DNA from: an uncultured Sphingomonas sp.
Lineage (GTDB): Bacteria; Pseudomonadota; Alphaproteobacteria; Sphingomonadales; Sphingomonadaceae
Direction of reading: 5' to 3'
Length of the DNA stretch: 64,000 bases
Assembly: GCA_913775975.1 (NCBI GenBank)
Contig: CAJYLQ010000017.1
Coordinates: forward strand, 52,195 to 116,194
Part shown: one piece after another, positions 37,459-48,313 of the stretch
Layout of the letters: the number at the start of each line of letters is the position of its first letter
How positions within the stretch are numbered: position 1 is the first letter of the stretch
Program-made: the position numbers and the translations under genes
Notes under the pieces: model-generated
The model's input: the letters and a program-made list of their open reading frames with translations, nothing else
Databases searched by the model: none
Told to the model about the DNA's origin: nothing

Positions 37459-38793
37459 TCACTCGGCCGCGACGACACCCGCGGGCAGATCCTCGACACG
37501 CGGCAGACGGCCGGCCACGGCCGCCTCGAACTGCGCACGATCGAATTTACCCTCCCACCGTGCCACGACGATGGTTGCGACCGCGTTACCGACGAAATTG
37601 GTCAGGCTGCGGCATTCCGACATGAAGCGGTCGATACCCAGGATCAGCGCCATGCCGGCGACCGGAACCGAGGGGACGATCGACAGCGTGGCGGCCAGCG
37701 TGATGAAGCCCGCGCCCGTCACGCCCGCCGCGCCCTTGGACGACAGCATCGCGACCGCCAGCAGCAACAGTTGCTGACCCAGCGTCAGGTCGACATTGCA
37801 GGCCTGCGCGATGAACAGCGCCGCCAGCGTCATGTAGATGTTGGTGCCATCCAGGTTGAACGAATAGCCGGTCGGCACGACCAGGCCGACGATCGACTTG
37901 GGGCAGCCCGCGCGCTCCATCTTCTCGATCAGCGAGGGCAGCGCGCTCTCCGACGAGGAGGTGCCCAGCACCAGCAGCAGCTCCGCCTTCAGGTAGCGGA
38001 TGAGCGTGAAGATGGAGAAACCGGCCATCCGCGCGACGACGCCCAGCACGACGACGACGAACAGGATCGAGGTGAAGTAGAAGGTGCCGACCAGCAGCGC
38101 GAGGTTGGCGAGCGCACCGACACCGTATTTGCCGATGGTGAAGGCCATCGCGCCGAACGCGCCGATGGGGGCGGCCTTCATGACGATGCCGACCAGCTTG
38201 AAGAAGGCGATCGAAACATCGTCCAGCAAATCCAGCACCTTGGCACCGCGATCGCCGGTCAGGGCCAGCGCGATGCCGAACAGGATCGACACCAGCAGCA
38301 CCTGCAGGATGTTGCCCTCCGTCATCGACGACAGGAAGGTGTCGGGGATGATACCGGTCAGGAAGCCGGTCAGCGTCGTCTCATGCGCCTTTTCGGCGTA
38401 ATCGGCGATCTTGCTCGTATCCAGCGTCGCCGGATCGATGTTCAGCCCCGCGCCCGGCTGGACGACATTGGCCACGATCATCCCGACGATCAGCGCCAGC
38501 GTCGAGAAAAAGAGGAAGTAGATGAAGGCCTTGCCGGCAACGCGGCCGACCGAGGCGAGGTCGCGCATCCCGGCGATGCCGGTCACGATGGTCAGGAAGA
38601 TGACCGGCGCGATGACCATCTTCACCAGCTTGATGAAAGCATCGCCCAGCGGCTTCAGCGCCTCGCCGGTGGTGGGATAGAAATGGCCGAGCAGCACGCC
38701 GGCGATGATCGCGGCGAGCACCTGGACATACAGATGCGCGTACCACGGCCGTGCCGCGGGCGGCATGCCACTGGAAAGACTGTCGATTTTCAT
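37459..38793 (-). CDS. dctA: C4-dicarboxylate transporter DctA (DAACS family)
   Basis: A 444-residue symporter with about eight membrane helices and the family motifs [40 protein letters not shown] (serine-rich hairpin), [20 protein letters not shown] and [18 protein letters not shown]. It imports succinate, fumarate or malate with protons. AGGAG lies 7 nt before the ATG at 38793. It is divergent from dctB and dctD, the expected regulators. Confidence 0.93.
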   Translation of the reverse strand: MKIDSLSSGMPPAARPWYAHLYVQVLAAIIAGVLLGHFYPTTGEALKPLGDAFIKLVKMVIAPVIFLTIVTGIAGMRDLASVGRVAGKAFIYFLFFSTLALIVGMIVANVVQPGAGLNIDPATLDTSKIADYAEKAHETTLTGFLTGIIPDTFLSSMTEGNILQVLLVSILFGIALALTGDRGAKVLDLLDDVSIAFFKLVGIVMKAAPIGAFGAMAFTIGKYGVGALANLALLVGTFYFTSILFVVVVLGVVARMAGFSIFTLIRYLKAELLLVLGTSSSESALPSLIEKMERAGCPKSIVGLVVPTGYSFNLDGTNIYMTLAALFIAQACNVDLTLGQQLLLLAVAMLSSKGAAGVTGAGFITLAATLSIVPSVPVAGMALILGIDRFMSECRSLTNFVGNAVATIVVARWEGKFDRAQFEAAVAGRLPRVEDLPAGVVAAE

Positions 38794-38958
38794 GGGCCGG
38801 CTCCTCTCGATGGTCCCCTCGTCATGCGCGGGGTGATTGGGGCCAGTTTGGGGCGAAAAAACTGCGGGGCGAAATCTTCGCGATGAGGGGGTTTTCGGCG
38901 GATTTCCGTTACTTTGCGCGGATCGCCCTGTGTCGATCCTTGCCACCCCACAACGGGA

Positions 38959-38978
38959 GTGTGCAAGATGTTGCACAC
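38959..38978. promoter_or_regulatory. Perfect palindrome between dctA and dctB
   Basis: GTGTGCAA (38959-38966) and TTGCACAC (38971-38978) flank a 4-bp GATG spacer, giving a 20-bp dyad. It lies in the 214-bp divergent gap, 166 bp before dctA and 30 bp before dctB. Dyads of this kind upstream of dctA bind DctD in rhizobia, so this is a candidate DctD site. I see no convincing sigma-54 -24/-12 element nearby. Confidence 0.55.
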
Positions 38979-39007
38979 TGCGCCCGCCACCCGTAGCGTT
39001 TCGACCG

Positions 39008-40723
39008 ATGCGTGATTCGCGACTCCTCCGCCGGATCGCCTGGGTGCTGGCGGCACTGGTCGCGAGCGTGCTGGCGGCGCTGGCGATCGGCATGGTGGCG
39101 GAGCGGAACGCGCGCGCCCGATTCGTCGCCGCGCTCGCCACCGACGTGCGGTTGCGCCAGTCGCTGCTGACGAGCGAGATCGCGCGGTTCCGCCTGCTGC
39201 CCGAGGCGCTGGCCGACGATCGCGACCTGGTGGCGACGCTGGCGGACACGCCGGGCGCGGCGGCGGCGCTGAACCGCAAGCTAGAGACGCTGGCCGGTCA
39301 TACCGGCGCCGCCGCCATCTATCTGATCGGGCCGGGCGGGCGAACGCTGGCGGCGAGCAACTGGCGCACGCCCGCCAGCTTCGTCGGGCAGGATTACCGC
39401 TTCCGCCGCTATTATGCGGAGGCCGCGCGGACGGGCAGCGCCGAGCAGTTCGCGCTGGGCACCGTCAGCCACCGGCCCGGCCTGTACCTGTCGCGCCGCA
39501 CGCGCGACGGCGGCGTGGTGGTGGTGAAGCTGGAGCTGGACCGGGTGGAGCGCGAATGGCGCGCGGCGGGCGGCGTCACCTTCGTCACCGATCCGCACGG
39601 CATCATTCTGGTCACCAGCCGCCGGGCGTGGCGATTCGCGGCGACGCGGCCGCTGCCCGCCGCCGCTGCCGAGCCCGCGCGCGCGGACATCGGCGTCGCG
39701 GCGCTGCGCCCGCCGCCATGGCGCATCGCGAACGGCCGCCTGATCGACGCGGGCAATGGCGAGCCGATGCTGATGGCGACGAGCCAGCCGGACGCATCGG
39801 GCTGGCGGGTGACGCTTGCGATGCCGACGCGCGGCGCGATCACCGCCGCGATGCGCAACGCGGCGGGCGCGGCGGGGCTGGCGATGCTGGCGCTGGTCGC
39901 GATCGGCTGGGCCTGGCGCGAGCGGGCGCGGCGGCGCGCCGAACGCACCGGCGCGCTGGAGGCGGCGGTGGCGGAGCGCACCGCCGACCTGTCGCGCGAG
40001 ATCGCCGAGCGCGCCGCCGCCGAGGCGCGCGCCGACGACCTGCGCGAGGGGTTGCGCCAGGCGAACCGGCTGGCCGCACTGGGCCAGATCACCGCCAGCG
40101 TCGCGCACGAGACGGCGCAGCCCGTCGCCGCGATCCGCACCTATGCCGCCGCGGGCGAGCGGCTGCTGGACCGCGGCGCGCTGGAGGAGGTGCGCGGCAA
40201 CCTGAACGCGATCGCCCGGCTGACCGAGCGGATCGGCGCGGTGACGGCGGAACTGCGCGGCTTTTCGCGCAAGGGATCGGGCGCGGTCGGACCGATCCCA
40301 CTGGCCGAGGTGCTGGACGGCGCGCGCCTGATCCTGAAGGAGCGATTGTCCCGCGTCGCGGTGACGTGGCCCGCGATCGCGCCCGACCTGCTGGTCGTGG
40401 CGGGGCGCGTGCGGCTGGAGCAGGTGGTCGTCAACATCCTGCAGAACGCGATGGAGGCGCTGGACGGCCACGCCGCGCCCGCGATCCGCGTGACGCTGGC
40501 GATCGAGGCGGAGACGGTGGTGCTGACGATCGCCGACAACGGCCCGGGCATCGCGCCCGACATCGCGGCGCGGCTGTTCACCCCCTTCGCCACCAGCCGT
40601 CCGACCGGGCTGGGGCTGGGGCTGACGATCGCGCAGGACATCATGCAGGACCTGGGCGGGTCGCTGCGCCTCGTGCCGTCCGACGCGGGCGCCGCCTTCG
40701 CGATCACGATGCGGCGGGCATGA
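39008..40723 (+). CDS. dctB: DctB-type sensor histidine kinase for C4-dicarboxylates
   Basis: A 571-residue kinase. It has an N-terminal membrane helix (about 9-31), a periplasmic double-PAS-like sensor ([42 protein letters not shown]), and a second helix near 285-305. A coiled coil and HisKA follow ([20 protein letters not shown], His367), then HATPase motifs [18 protein letters not shown] and [12 protein letters not shown]. The [12 protein letters not shown] motif is typical of DctB. It is divergent from dctA and lies upstream of dctD. Confidence 0.9.
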   Translation: MRDSRLLRRIAWVLAALVASVLAALAIGMVAERNARARFVAALATDVRLRQSLLTSEIARFRLLPEALADDRDLVATLADTPGAAAALNRKLETLAGHTGAAAIYLIGPGGRTLAASNWRTPASFVGQDYRFRRYYAEAARTGSAEQFALGTVSHRPGLYLSRRTRDGGVVVVKLELDRVEREWRAAGGVTFVTDPHGIILVTSRRAWRFAATRPLPAAAAEPARADIGVAALRPPPWRIANGRLIDAGNGEPMLMATSQPDASGWRVTLAMPTRGAITAAMRNAAGAAGLAMLALVAIGWAWRERARRRAERTGALEAAVAERTADLSREIAERAAAEARADDLREGLRQANRLAALGQITASVAHETAQPVAAIRTYAAAGERLLDRGALEEVRGNLNAIARLTERIGAVTAELRGFSRKGSGAVGPIPLAEVLDGARLILKERLSRVAVTWPAIAPDLLVVAGRVRLEQVVVNILQNAMEALDGHAAPAIRVTLAIEAETVVLTIADNGPGIAPDIAARLFTPFATSRPTGLGLGLTIAQDIMQDLGGSLRLVPSDAGAAFAITMRRA

Positions 40724-40878
40724 GGGGCGGGTGCGCGACGATGACCGATCCCGTGCATCCGACGCTGTCTGGAGATGCGGGTCAGCGCTTTTCCGACCAG
40801 CCTGTCGGATCGGATCGACATTCGGTCGTCCGGCTTTCCTGCCTCTTCGAAATGGGGATTATCGCAATGCCCCCTCCG

Positions 40879-40972
40879 CCACCCCGGCGAAGGCCGGGGT
40901 CCAGCTGCGACATGGTTCAAGTAGCCCACCGACGCCTCCCCGATCGGATCCCGGCCTTAACCGGGGTGGCGG
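40879..40972. repeat. Inverted pair of sphingomonad palindromic repeats
   Basis: CCACCCCGGCGAAGGCCGGG from 40879 and the related opposite copy with CCCGGCCTTAACCGGGGTGG (about 40950-40969) face each other between dctB and dctD. The same core recurs at 47026, 52657 and 52799. It is a REP-like extragenic element. Confidence 0.75.
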
Positions 40973-41041
40973 AAAGGGGTGTGCGATGGCCCCTGTCGGG
41001 GCGCGCAATGCGGTGGGTGCGATTGATCCCAGGAGAGGCGC

Positions 41042-42361
<1,320 letters not shown>

Positions 42362-42404
42362 GGGCCTGCGCGGGGATCGATAGCAGGATGATGCCAGCGC
42401 GATC

Positions 42405-42481
42405 CGTCATTGCGAGCGGAGCGAAGCAATCCAGAGCCGGATCAGGACGCCCTGGATTGCTTCGCTTCGCTCGCAATGACG
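42405..42481. repeat. Long inverted repeat (30-bp arms) after dctD
   Basis: The left arm (42405-42434, starting CGTCATTGCGAGCGGAGCGA) pairs with the right arm (42452-42481, ending TTCGCTCGCAATGACG) at 29 of 30 positions, with a 17-nt loop. It belongs to a widely dispersed bacterial palindromic element type and could also terminate dctD transcription. Confidence 0.85.
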
Positions 42482-42541
42482 ACCTTGGTTCGACCTGACT
42501 CCGGCGGGACGACGTCGCCAAGCGGGGCTCTCGCGCCTGCC

Positions 42542-42766
42542 CTATCGCGGTGCGCGATCGTCCAGCCGGAATTTCAGCAGACAGGTCGTCTGGATTGGCA
42601 GCCAGTTGTCGTCGGAGACCAGCCAGATTACCGTATCCGCCCCCTCGCGCACGGCGGCGGCGCCCTCGAAATTCTCGTGGACCAGCGGCGCCGCCAGCGT
42701 GGCGAGCAGGTGCGCGGGCACCAGCGCGCCGGTGCGCAGCGCCGCCGGATCGACCAGCATCAGCCG
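42542..42766 (-). pseudogene. Duplicated C-terminal fragment of the phytase-like esterase gene
   Basis: A 72-residue open segment (ATG 42760 to TAG 42542) begins MLVDPAALRTGALVPAHLLA and ends LLKFRLDDRAPR. It repeats the last ~70 codons of the gene at 43154-44185, at roughly 94% nucleotide identity by eye, over about 42556-42766 versus 43190-43400. It lacks a signal peptide and most of the domain, so it is very probably a remnant. The homology begins right after the DUF1801 stop codon. Confidence 0.85.
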
Positions 42767-42767
42767 G

Positions 42768-43157
42768 TCAGCCCCGCGACAACAGGGCTTGTCGCCGCTC
42801 CTCGCGCGCCGCGATCAGCAGCGCGCGCACCGCGGGGCGATCGACGTCGTCCGGCCGGGTCAGCGACAGATGGCGCATCGCCTTGCCGGTGCCGCGCAGC
42901 ATCCCTGCCGGATCGGGCAGATCGACGCCGTGATAGAAAGCGAGGTTGACGTGCCCGCGATAGGGAAGCGCGCAGGCATAGGCCTCGCTCCCCTTTCTCG
43001 GCCCCCAGCCCCAGCTGACGGCGCGGTCGCCCGGCCGGCAGACCTCGACGGCATCGGGATGAAGGACCAGTACCAAAGCCCGTATCGCGTGGAGCAGCCC
43101 GGCATGGCGGGGTTCAAGCGCCAGGATCTGGTCGAACGTGCCGATCGCGTCCGTCAT
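42768..43157 (-). CDS. DUF1801 domain-containing protein
   Basis: A 129-residue protein: FDQILALEPRHAGLLHAIRA, then HPDAVEVCRPGDRAVSWGWG, YACALPYRGHVNLAFYHGVD and MRHLSLTRPDDVD. This matches DUF1801 (YdhG-like) proteins, small single-domain proteins of unknown function related to the Fe-chaperone frataxin-like fold. The ATG overlaps the upstream phytase-like stop (ATGA), so the pair is translationally coupled. Confidence 0.82.
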   Translation of the reverse strand: MTDAIGTFDQILALEPRHAGLLHAIRALVLVLHPDAVEVCRPGDRAVSWGWGPRKGSEAYACALPYRGHVNLAFYHGVDLPDPAGMLRGTGKAMRHLSLTRPDDVDRPAVRALLIAAREERRQALLSRG

Positions 43158-44185
43158 CGGCGCTCCGTGCCGGACGTCCCCGCCGCCGGAACGTCCAGCC
43201 GGAACTTCAGCAGATAGGTCGTCTGGATCGGCAGCCAGTTGTCGTCGGAGACCAGCCAGATCACCGTATCCGCCCCCTCGCGCACGGCGGCGACGCCCTC
43301 GAAATTGTCGTGGACCAGCGGCGCCGCCAGCGTCGCGAGCAGGCGCGCGGGCACCAGCGCGCCGGGGCGCAGCGCCGCCGGATCGACCAGCATCAGCCGG
43401 TTCGCCCAGCGGAACGGCAGGAACAGCGCCCGCTCCAGCACCAGCAGGCGGCCGTCGGGCAGCTGCGTGATGTCCGCCGGGTAATAGCCCGGCGCGGGAC
43501 GATAGCGGAAGGTGAAGGCGGGCGCGGGGTGCAGCGTCGGGTCGCCCGACCAGACCAGCCCCTGTTGCAACCGCTGGCCGAACGGCGGCGATTCGCCGAT
43601 CGCGACGAAGCGGCCGTCCGCCAGCCGGGTGAAGGATTCGGGGCCGCCATTGCTGGGCCAGCGCTGCATCGGCGCGGGCTCGACATGGCGGACGCTGCCG
43701 TCCGTGCCATAGCGCCAGATCGCGTTGACGCTCTCGAACCCCACCCAGACCGTGCCGGTCGCGGGATCGCGCGCGAGCGATTCGGAATCGCGGTCGCGCT
43801 TTTCCCAGCCGGTGCGCGGCCCGGTGGGCAGTTCGCCGAAGCGGATCGCGCGGGGTTGCCAGTCCGCACCCATGCTGAATTGCACGACATGGCCGCCGTC
43901 GCTCAGCATCAGGAAGCGCGTGCCCTGCACGGCGAGCGCGGAAAGGCTGCCGAAAGCGGGATCGTCGCTCGCCAGCGCGACGCCGCCCAGAAAGGTCAGG
44001 CCGCCCACCCGCCGGCGCGCGGGGTCGGCGGGGTCGAGCGCGACGCGGCGGGCGGTGATCGCGGGGGTGGCGCCCGCCGCGAACTGCGTGCGCCGCTCCT
44101 CGCCCGCCCAGCCGGTGCCCAGCAGCGGCGGCAGCAGGATCGCGGCGGCGAATGCGGCGAGGATGGAGGAGCGGCGGCGCGTCAT
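43154..44185 (-). CDS. Esterase-like phytase-domain secreted protein
   Basis: A 343-residue exported protein with a signal peptide (SILAAFAAAILLPPLLGTGWA). Its propeller-type repeats match the 'phytase-like esterase' domain: VGGLTFLGGVALASDDPAFG, LSALAVQGTRFLMLSDGG, RDSESLARDPATGTVWVGFE and DNFEGVAAVREG. The conserved acidic residues in RDSES and NFEG are present. The substrate is not known. AGGGG precedes the ATG. Its last ~70 codons are duplicated at 42542. Confidence 0.82.
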   Translation of the reverse strand: MTRRRSSILAAFAAAILLPPLLGTGWAGEERRTQFAAGATPAITARRVALDPADPARRRVGGLTFLGGVALASDDPAFGSLSALAVQGTRFLMLSDGGHVVQFSMGADWQPRAIRFGELPTGPRTGWEKRDRDSESLARDPATGTVWVGFESVNAIWRYGTDGSVRHVEPAPMQRWPSNGGPESFTRLADGRFVAIGESPPFGQRLQQGLVWSGDPTLHPAPAFTFRYRPAPGYYPADITQLPDGRLLVLERALFLPFRWANRLMLVDPAALRPGALVPARLLATLAAPLVHDNFEGVAAVREGADTVIWLVSDDNWLPIQTTYLLKFRLDVPAAGTSGTERR

Positions 44186-44334
44186 CGCCGCCCCTCATAG
44201 AAGCGCGGTCGCGGCGCGAAAGGCTGAACGCGGGATAACGGGCACATTCAGGGATCGCTCAAGGCGAATCGGCCAGAAGGGGTCCATCGACGACGGGCAT
44301 TCCCCGCCGACGAGCCAGGATCGGGAGAAGACAG

Positions 44335-44679
44335 ATGTTCAAGAAATTCTCACTCGCCGCTGCCGCGCTCGCGATGGGCGCTTCGGCCATGGTGCCCGTC
44401 AGCGCCGACGCGCAGCGCCACTATCGCGGCGGCTATGGCCGCTACTACGAAGATGGCGGCGACCGCTATTATCGGGAGCGGGGCGACGACCGCGGCTATC
44501 GCCAGCGCTGCAAGAGCGGCGAGACGGGCGCGATCATCGGCGCGATCGCCGGCGGCCTGCTGGGCCGCACCGTCGATACCCGCGGCGACCGGACGATGGG
44601 CACGCTGCTGGGCGCGGGCGCGGGTGCGCTGGCCGGCCGCGCGGTCGAGCGGTCGGACCGGCCGGGCTATTGCCGCTGA
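44335..44679 (+). CDS. Glycine-zipper 2TM domain protein, exported
   Basis: A 114-residue protein with a signal peptide (LAAAALAMGASAMVPVSADA), an Arg/Tyr-rich segment (HYRGGYGRYYEDGGDRYY) and a glycine-zipper hairpin (GAIIGAIAGGLLGRTV; LLGAGAGALAGRAVERSD), as in RcnB/SlyB-like outer-membrane proteins. It probably inserts in a membrane as a helical hairpin. GGGAGA lies upstream of the ATG. Confidence 0.8.
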   Translation: MFKKFSLAAAALAMGASAMVPVSADAQRHYRGGYGRYYEDGGDRYYRERGDDRGYRQRCKSGETGAIIGAIAGGLLGRTVDTRGDRTMGTLLGAGAGALAGRAVERSDRPGYCR

Positions 44680-44747
44680 TCCGCGTCGCCCCCCAGGGCG
44701 ATCCCCCGGGGCGATCACGAGTTCCCTCGCGTAGCGTATCGAGGGCG

Positions 44748-44777
44748 GGGGGCCGGTGCCGCAAGGTGCCGGCCCCC
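44748..44777 (+). terminator. GC-rich hairpin after the glycine-zipper gene
   Basis: GGGGGCCGG (44748-44756) pairs with CCGGCCCCC (44769-44777), followed only by TT. It is about 70 bp beyond the stop codon and is the likely end of that transcript. Confidence 0.55.
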
Positions 44778-44880
44778 TTGGCCTGTCCGGGCGACCGACG
44801 TGGCATTTACACCGTTAACACAAAATACGCCGGTCGAGTCTTAAACATGCCCCGATAACATAACCGGGGACCTTCCGACC

Positions 44881-46809
44881 ATGCTGGCCAGCGCGCCCAT
44901 ATCCCGCAAGATCGCGATCGCCTTTGCCGGGATCGTGCTGGCCGTCCTCGCGATGATGGGCGTGCTGTGGTGGTCGCTCCAGCAGATCACCGATACCACC
45001 GCCGGCGCCACCGCCGGGCAGGAGATCACGACGCAGGCGCTGGCGATGGAACTGGCCGTGCAGCGCCAGAACAGCCAGTCGCGCGGGTTCCTGATCACCG
45101 CCGATCCCATTTACCTGAAACAGTATCGCGACTCGATCGCCGAACAGGCGACGGTCGCGCGCCGGCTCGACACGCTGCTCGCCGACGATCCCGCGATGCA
45201 CGCGGCGGTCGACGAAACCGTCAAGCGGACCGCCGAATGGCGCCGCACCATCGCCGAACCGATGATCGTCGCGGGGCAACATGATCGCGCCGCCGGCCTG
45301 GAATGGATGCGGACGCACAGCAAGACCGCCCGCGTCAGCTTCGCGCTGGAGCCGCTGCTCGCCGTGCGCGCGCAGCAGGCGCGGGCTCTGGACGCGGCGC
45401 GGGCCGCCCAGTCCAAGGCGCTGGCCGCCGGCACGTGGAGCCTGATACTGGGCGGCATCGCGATGCTGGGCGTCGCGATCGGCGCCTCCGTCCTCCTGTC
45501 GCGCCTGCTCGCCCGCCCGATCGTGCGCCTGACCGGCGTGATGAAGGCACTGGCGGAGGGCAACAATGCGATCAGCGTGCCCGACGCCACGCGCGAGGAC
45601 GAACTGGGCAGCATGTCGCGCGCGGTGCTGGTGTTCCGCGACGCGGCGGTGGCCAAGGCGACGGCGGACGCCGAACAGGCGCGCGTCGTCGAGGAAGTCG
45701 GCCACGCGCTGCAACGGCTGGCCGATGCCGACCTGTGCGCGCGGATCGACGGCTTCCCCGCCTCGTACGCCAAGCTGGAGCGCGACTTCAACCTGGCGGT
45801 CGAGCGGCTGGGGGCGGCGATGAACGCGATTCGCGACAATGCCGGCAACATCCGCCACGCCACCGCCGCGATCGGCGAGGCGACCGACGACCTGGCGCAT
45901 CGCGCCGAGCAGCAGGCCGCCAGCCTGGAGGAAACCTCCGCCGCGATGAGCGAGATCACGCACGCGGTGCAGGCCGCCGCGCGCGATGCCGCCGCCGCCG
46001 ACGATCTGGTCCGCAAGGCCGCCGGCCATGTCGGCGAGAGCAGCGAGATCGTGCAGCGCACCGTCACCGCGATCGCCGACATCGAGCGATCGTCGCAGGA
46101 GATCGCGGAGATCATCAGCGTGATCGACGGCCTGTCGTTCCAGACCAACCTGCTCGCCCTGAACGCGGGCGTCGAGGCGGCGCGCGCGGGCGAGGCGGGC
46201 AAGGGCTTCGCGGTCGTCGCATCCGAGGTGCGCGCGCTGGCGGAACGCTCCGCCGATGCCGCGCGCGACATCAGCCGCCGCATCACCGCGACCGTCGAGC
46301 GCGTGCGCAACGGCGTGACGCTGGCGGGCGAGACGCATAGCTCGCTGGGCCGCGTCAGCGAAAGCATGACGCAGATCACGCAGCTGGTGAACGGCATCTC
46401 CCGCAACGCCGGCGAGCAGGCGACGAGCATCCAGCAGATCAACGTCGCGGTCGCCGACATGGACGGCGTGACCCAGTCGAACGCCGCGAAGATCGAGGAA
46501 TCGACCGCCGCCGTCCGCCAGCTGGGCGGCGATACCGACGGGCTGGTGCAGCAGATCGACCGATTCCGCGTGCCGCAGGACGGCCATGCCGCGCCGCGCG
46601 CCGCGATGCCGGTCGCCGCCCCGCGCATCCCGCCCGCCGCGCCGCGCCGCGCCGCCGCGCCGGTCGTGCCGCTCAACCGCCCGGCCCGCGCGCCCGCCCC
46701 CATGTCGCACGCCGCCCTGCCCCTCGCCGCGAGCGCGGCGCAGCCCCGGGTCGCCGGCAACCTGGCGGTGAAGCTGGATCAGGACGACGACGACTGGAGC
46801 CAGTTCTAG
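44881..46809 (+). CDS. Methyl-accepting chemotaxis protein with CheR-docking-like tail
   Basis: A 642-residue chemoreceptor. The first membrane helix is at about 10-32, followed by a CHASE3-like periplasmic helical domain ([16 protein letters not shown]) and a second helix near 190-208. A HAMP segment ([18 protein letters not shown]) and a signalling hairpin ([40 protein letters not shown]) come next. A Pro/Ala-rich linker ends in DWSQF, which fits the aromatic-x-x-aromatic pentapeptide that recruits CheR/CheB. No other chemotaxis gene is in the window. Confidence 0.9.
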   Translation: MLASAPISRKIAIAFAGIVLAVLAMMGVLWWSLQQITDTTAGATAGQEITTQALAMELAVQRQNSQSRGFLITADPIYLKQYRDSIAEQATVARRLDTLLADDPAMHAAVDETVKRTAEWRRTIAEPMIVAGQHDRAAGLEWMRTHSKTARVSFALEPLLAVRAQQARALDAARAAQSKALAAGTWSLILGGIAMLGVAIGASVLLSRLLARPIVRLTGVMKALAEGNNAISVPDATREDELGSMSRAVLVFRDAAVAKATADAEQARVVEEVGHALQRLADADLCARIDGFPASYAKLERDFNLAVERLGAAMNAIRDNAGNIRHATAAIGEATDDLAHRAEQQAASLEETSAAMSEITHAVQAAARDAAAADDLVRKAAGHVGESSEIVQRTVTAIADIERSSQEIAEIISVIDGLSFQTNLLALNAGVEAARAGEAGKGFAVVASEVRALAERSADAARDISRRITATVERVRNGVTLAGETHSSLGRVSESMTQITQLVNGISRNAGEQATSIQQINVAVADMDGVTQSNAAKIEESTAAVRQLGGDTDGLVQQIDRFRVPQDGHAAPRAAMPVAAPRIPPAAPRRAAAPVVPLNRPARAPAPMSHAALPLAASAAQPRVAGNLAVKLDQDDDDWSQF

Positions 46810-46821
46810 GGCGCGCGATGA

Positions 46822-46844
46822 GGGCGGGGTGAGCCACCCCGCCC
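46822..46844 (+). terminator. Hairpin after the chemoreceptor gene
   Basis: GGGCGGGGTG (46822-46831) and CACCCCGCCC (46835-46844) form a perfect 10-bp stem with a 3-nt loop, 12 bp after the stop. A second perfect stem, ACGGGGTC/GACCCCGT, lies at about 46855-46876. Confidence 0.7.
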
Positions 46845-47204
46845 CTTCAGGCACACGGGGTCGTCGATGACCCCGTCGGCGGAGCCCTTTCGCAAAATGT
46901 CTCACGCGCGGTGAAGCCCCACCCCGCCCCCTCCCCTGGAGGGAATCGTTGCAGAACTCCCCCCGCCATTCCGGTAAAGGCCCGCGTCCAGTTGGTCAGG
47001 GGCCGGTAAGCCGCCCGAATCGTTCCAACTGGACCCCGGCCTTCGCCGGGGTGGCGGGTGAGAAGCGTGGGAGACCGCATTGCGCAACGATCTCCCGAAG
47101 AGTGGGCTGCCGGCCCGGAATTCTCAATTCGGCCGATGTGGTCGGTGGGAAGGCGCCAGTCCAGACCCGTTGAAGGTACACGGCGCCCCGTGCGGCTGCG
47201 GACG
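46845..47204. repeat. Gene-free gap with palindromic repeats
   Basis: Between the chemoreceptor and the leftward TetR gene. It holds a hairpin at 46855-46876, a degenerate repeat copy near 46969-46991 and a full copy containing ACTGGACCCCGGCCTTCGCC (47028-47047). No convincing ORF. Confidence 0.6.
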
Positions 47205-47819
47205 TCAGGCGTCCTGCCGGAGATAGCCGTGAACGGCCCTGCTGACGCGCGTGGTGAGGGCAGCGCGATCCTGTTCACCGGCCTCTCCGGCCGCATCCAC
47301 CATGCCCTTGATGATCGCCAGCACGTCGCGCGCCGCCACGGCGGGATCGGCCTGTGGCGGCAGATCGGCGCGGGCCAGCGTGGCGAGCAGGATCGCGCGC
47401 AGCCGGTGCGTGACGTTCCGCGTATCCTCGTCAAAGGGCAGCCGCGCCTCCTCCACGTCGAGCAGACGCGCCAGAACCGGGCGGCGGAGCTGGTGGTTCA
47501 CCGCCGATGCGATCACATCCCGCAGGATGGCACGGCCGGTCGCACCGCCCTGCGCCGCCTCGCAATCGGCGATCAGCAGCGACGTCTCGCGGACGATCAG
47601 CGCGCCGATCAGCGCCGCCTTGCCGGGGAAATACTGATAGAGTGATCCGATGCTGACACCCGCCCGTTCGGCCACCGCGTTGGTGGTGAACGCGCCGAGT
47701 CCCCCCTGTTCCAGAATGCGAGCCGCCGCCTCCACGATCGCCCGCACGGTTTCCACCGACCGGCCCTGACGGGGCGTTTTGCGCGGCCGGGGGCGTTGGT
47801 GATCGATCGGGTCTGCCAT
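47205..47819 (-). CDS. TetR/AcrR family transcriptional regulator (next to darcynin)
   Basis: A 204-residue repressor-type protein. The N-terminal helix-turn-helix reads AIVEAAARILEQGGLGAFTT, then NAVAERAGVSIGSLYQYFPG. The C-terminal ligand domain resembles TetR_C families (LLIADCEAAQ...VIASAVNHQLRRPVLARLLD). The ATG at 47819 begins MADPIDHQRP; no good ribosome site is seen. It is divergent from the darcynin-like gene with a 75-bp gap, so it most likely controls that gene and itself. Confidence 0.85.
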   Translation of the reverse strand: MADPIDHQRPRPRKTPRQGRSVETVRAIVEAAARILEQGGLGAFTTNAVAERAGVSIGSLYQYFPGKAALIGALIVRETSLLIADCEAAQGGATGRAILRDVIASAVNHQLRRPVLARLLDVEEARLPFDEDTRNVTHRLRAILLATLARADLPPQADPAVAARDVLAIIKGMVDAAGEAGEQDRAALTTRVSRAVHGYLRQDA

Positions 47820-47894
47820 GGGTCGAACGCGAGTAGCCAATGTGAGGGTTCGCTCGTATTCTATGTCCCGCACCTCATGATGCAAGGACAGACC

Positions 47895-48257
47895 ATGACA
47901 ACGCGGCAACCAAACTTTACCCCCGCCCTCACCGTCTTCATGCTGGTCAAGACGTCGCCGGAATGGCTGGGCTTTTCAGTCGATCACCGCTTCGCGCTGA
48001 TGGCGGAGCATTTCACGCCGATCCTCAGGAAACATGCCGCAACCGTCGCGCTGCGCTTTTTCGATGTCGAATTCTATTCGACGCGCGTCACCGATGTCTG
48101 GATGTGGGACGCGGTGGATCATCATTCCTACCAGCTTCTGGTGGAAGACCTGCGCGAAACCGCATTCTGGGATCGGTATTTCGATATCGTCGAGATCCTG
48201 ACCGGCGTCGAGAACGCCTATGCCAGGAATTACGACCGGCCGGCGATCACCGCCTGA
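47895..48257 (+). CDS. Darcynin family protein
   Basis: A 120-residue protein with FMLVKTSPEWLGFSVDHRFA, RFFDVEFYSTRVTDVWMWDA, YQLLVEDLRETAFWDRYFDI and VENAYARNY. This is the darcynin pattern, a small ferredoxin-like-fold family with no known biochemical role. AAGGA sits 7 nt upstream of the ATG at 47895. Its position opposite a TetR gene suggests induction by a small molecule. Confidence 0.82.
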   Translation: MTTRQPNFTPALTVFMLVKTSPEWLGFSVDHRFALMAEHFTPILRKHAATVALRFFDVEFYSTRVTDVWMWDAVDHHSYQLLVEDLRETAFWDRYFDIVEILTGVENAYARNYDRPAITA

Positions 48258-48272
48258 CCGAGGGTCGGAAAC

Positions 48273-48307
48273 GGGGGCCGGCCCGCGCATATGTCGGTCC
48301 GGCCCCC
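48273..48307. terminator. Inverted repeat between darcynin and phbB
   Basis: GGGGGCCGG (48273-48281) and CCGGCCCCC (48299-48307) form a 9-bp stem with a 17-nt loop between two convergent stop codons. Confidence 0.55.
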
Positions 48308-48313
48308 GCCCCG

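Noticed and set aside
38794..39007. Sigma-54 promoter for dctA
   Set aside because: TGGCAAGGATCGACA on the dctA strand has a -24-like TGGCA but no GC-type -12 element.
40879..40972. CRISPR-like spaced repeats
   Set aside because: These are individual palindromic extragenic repeats, not regular repeat-spacer units.
42768..44198. A 476-codon frame covering DUF1801 plus an upstream extension
   Set aside because: Only the last 129 codons are the DUF1801 gene; the rest is an out-of-frame shadow of the phytase-like gene.
44815..46905. A 696-codon reverse open frame
   Set aside because: Antisense to the chemoreceptor gene; composition artefact.
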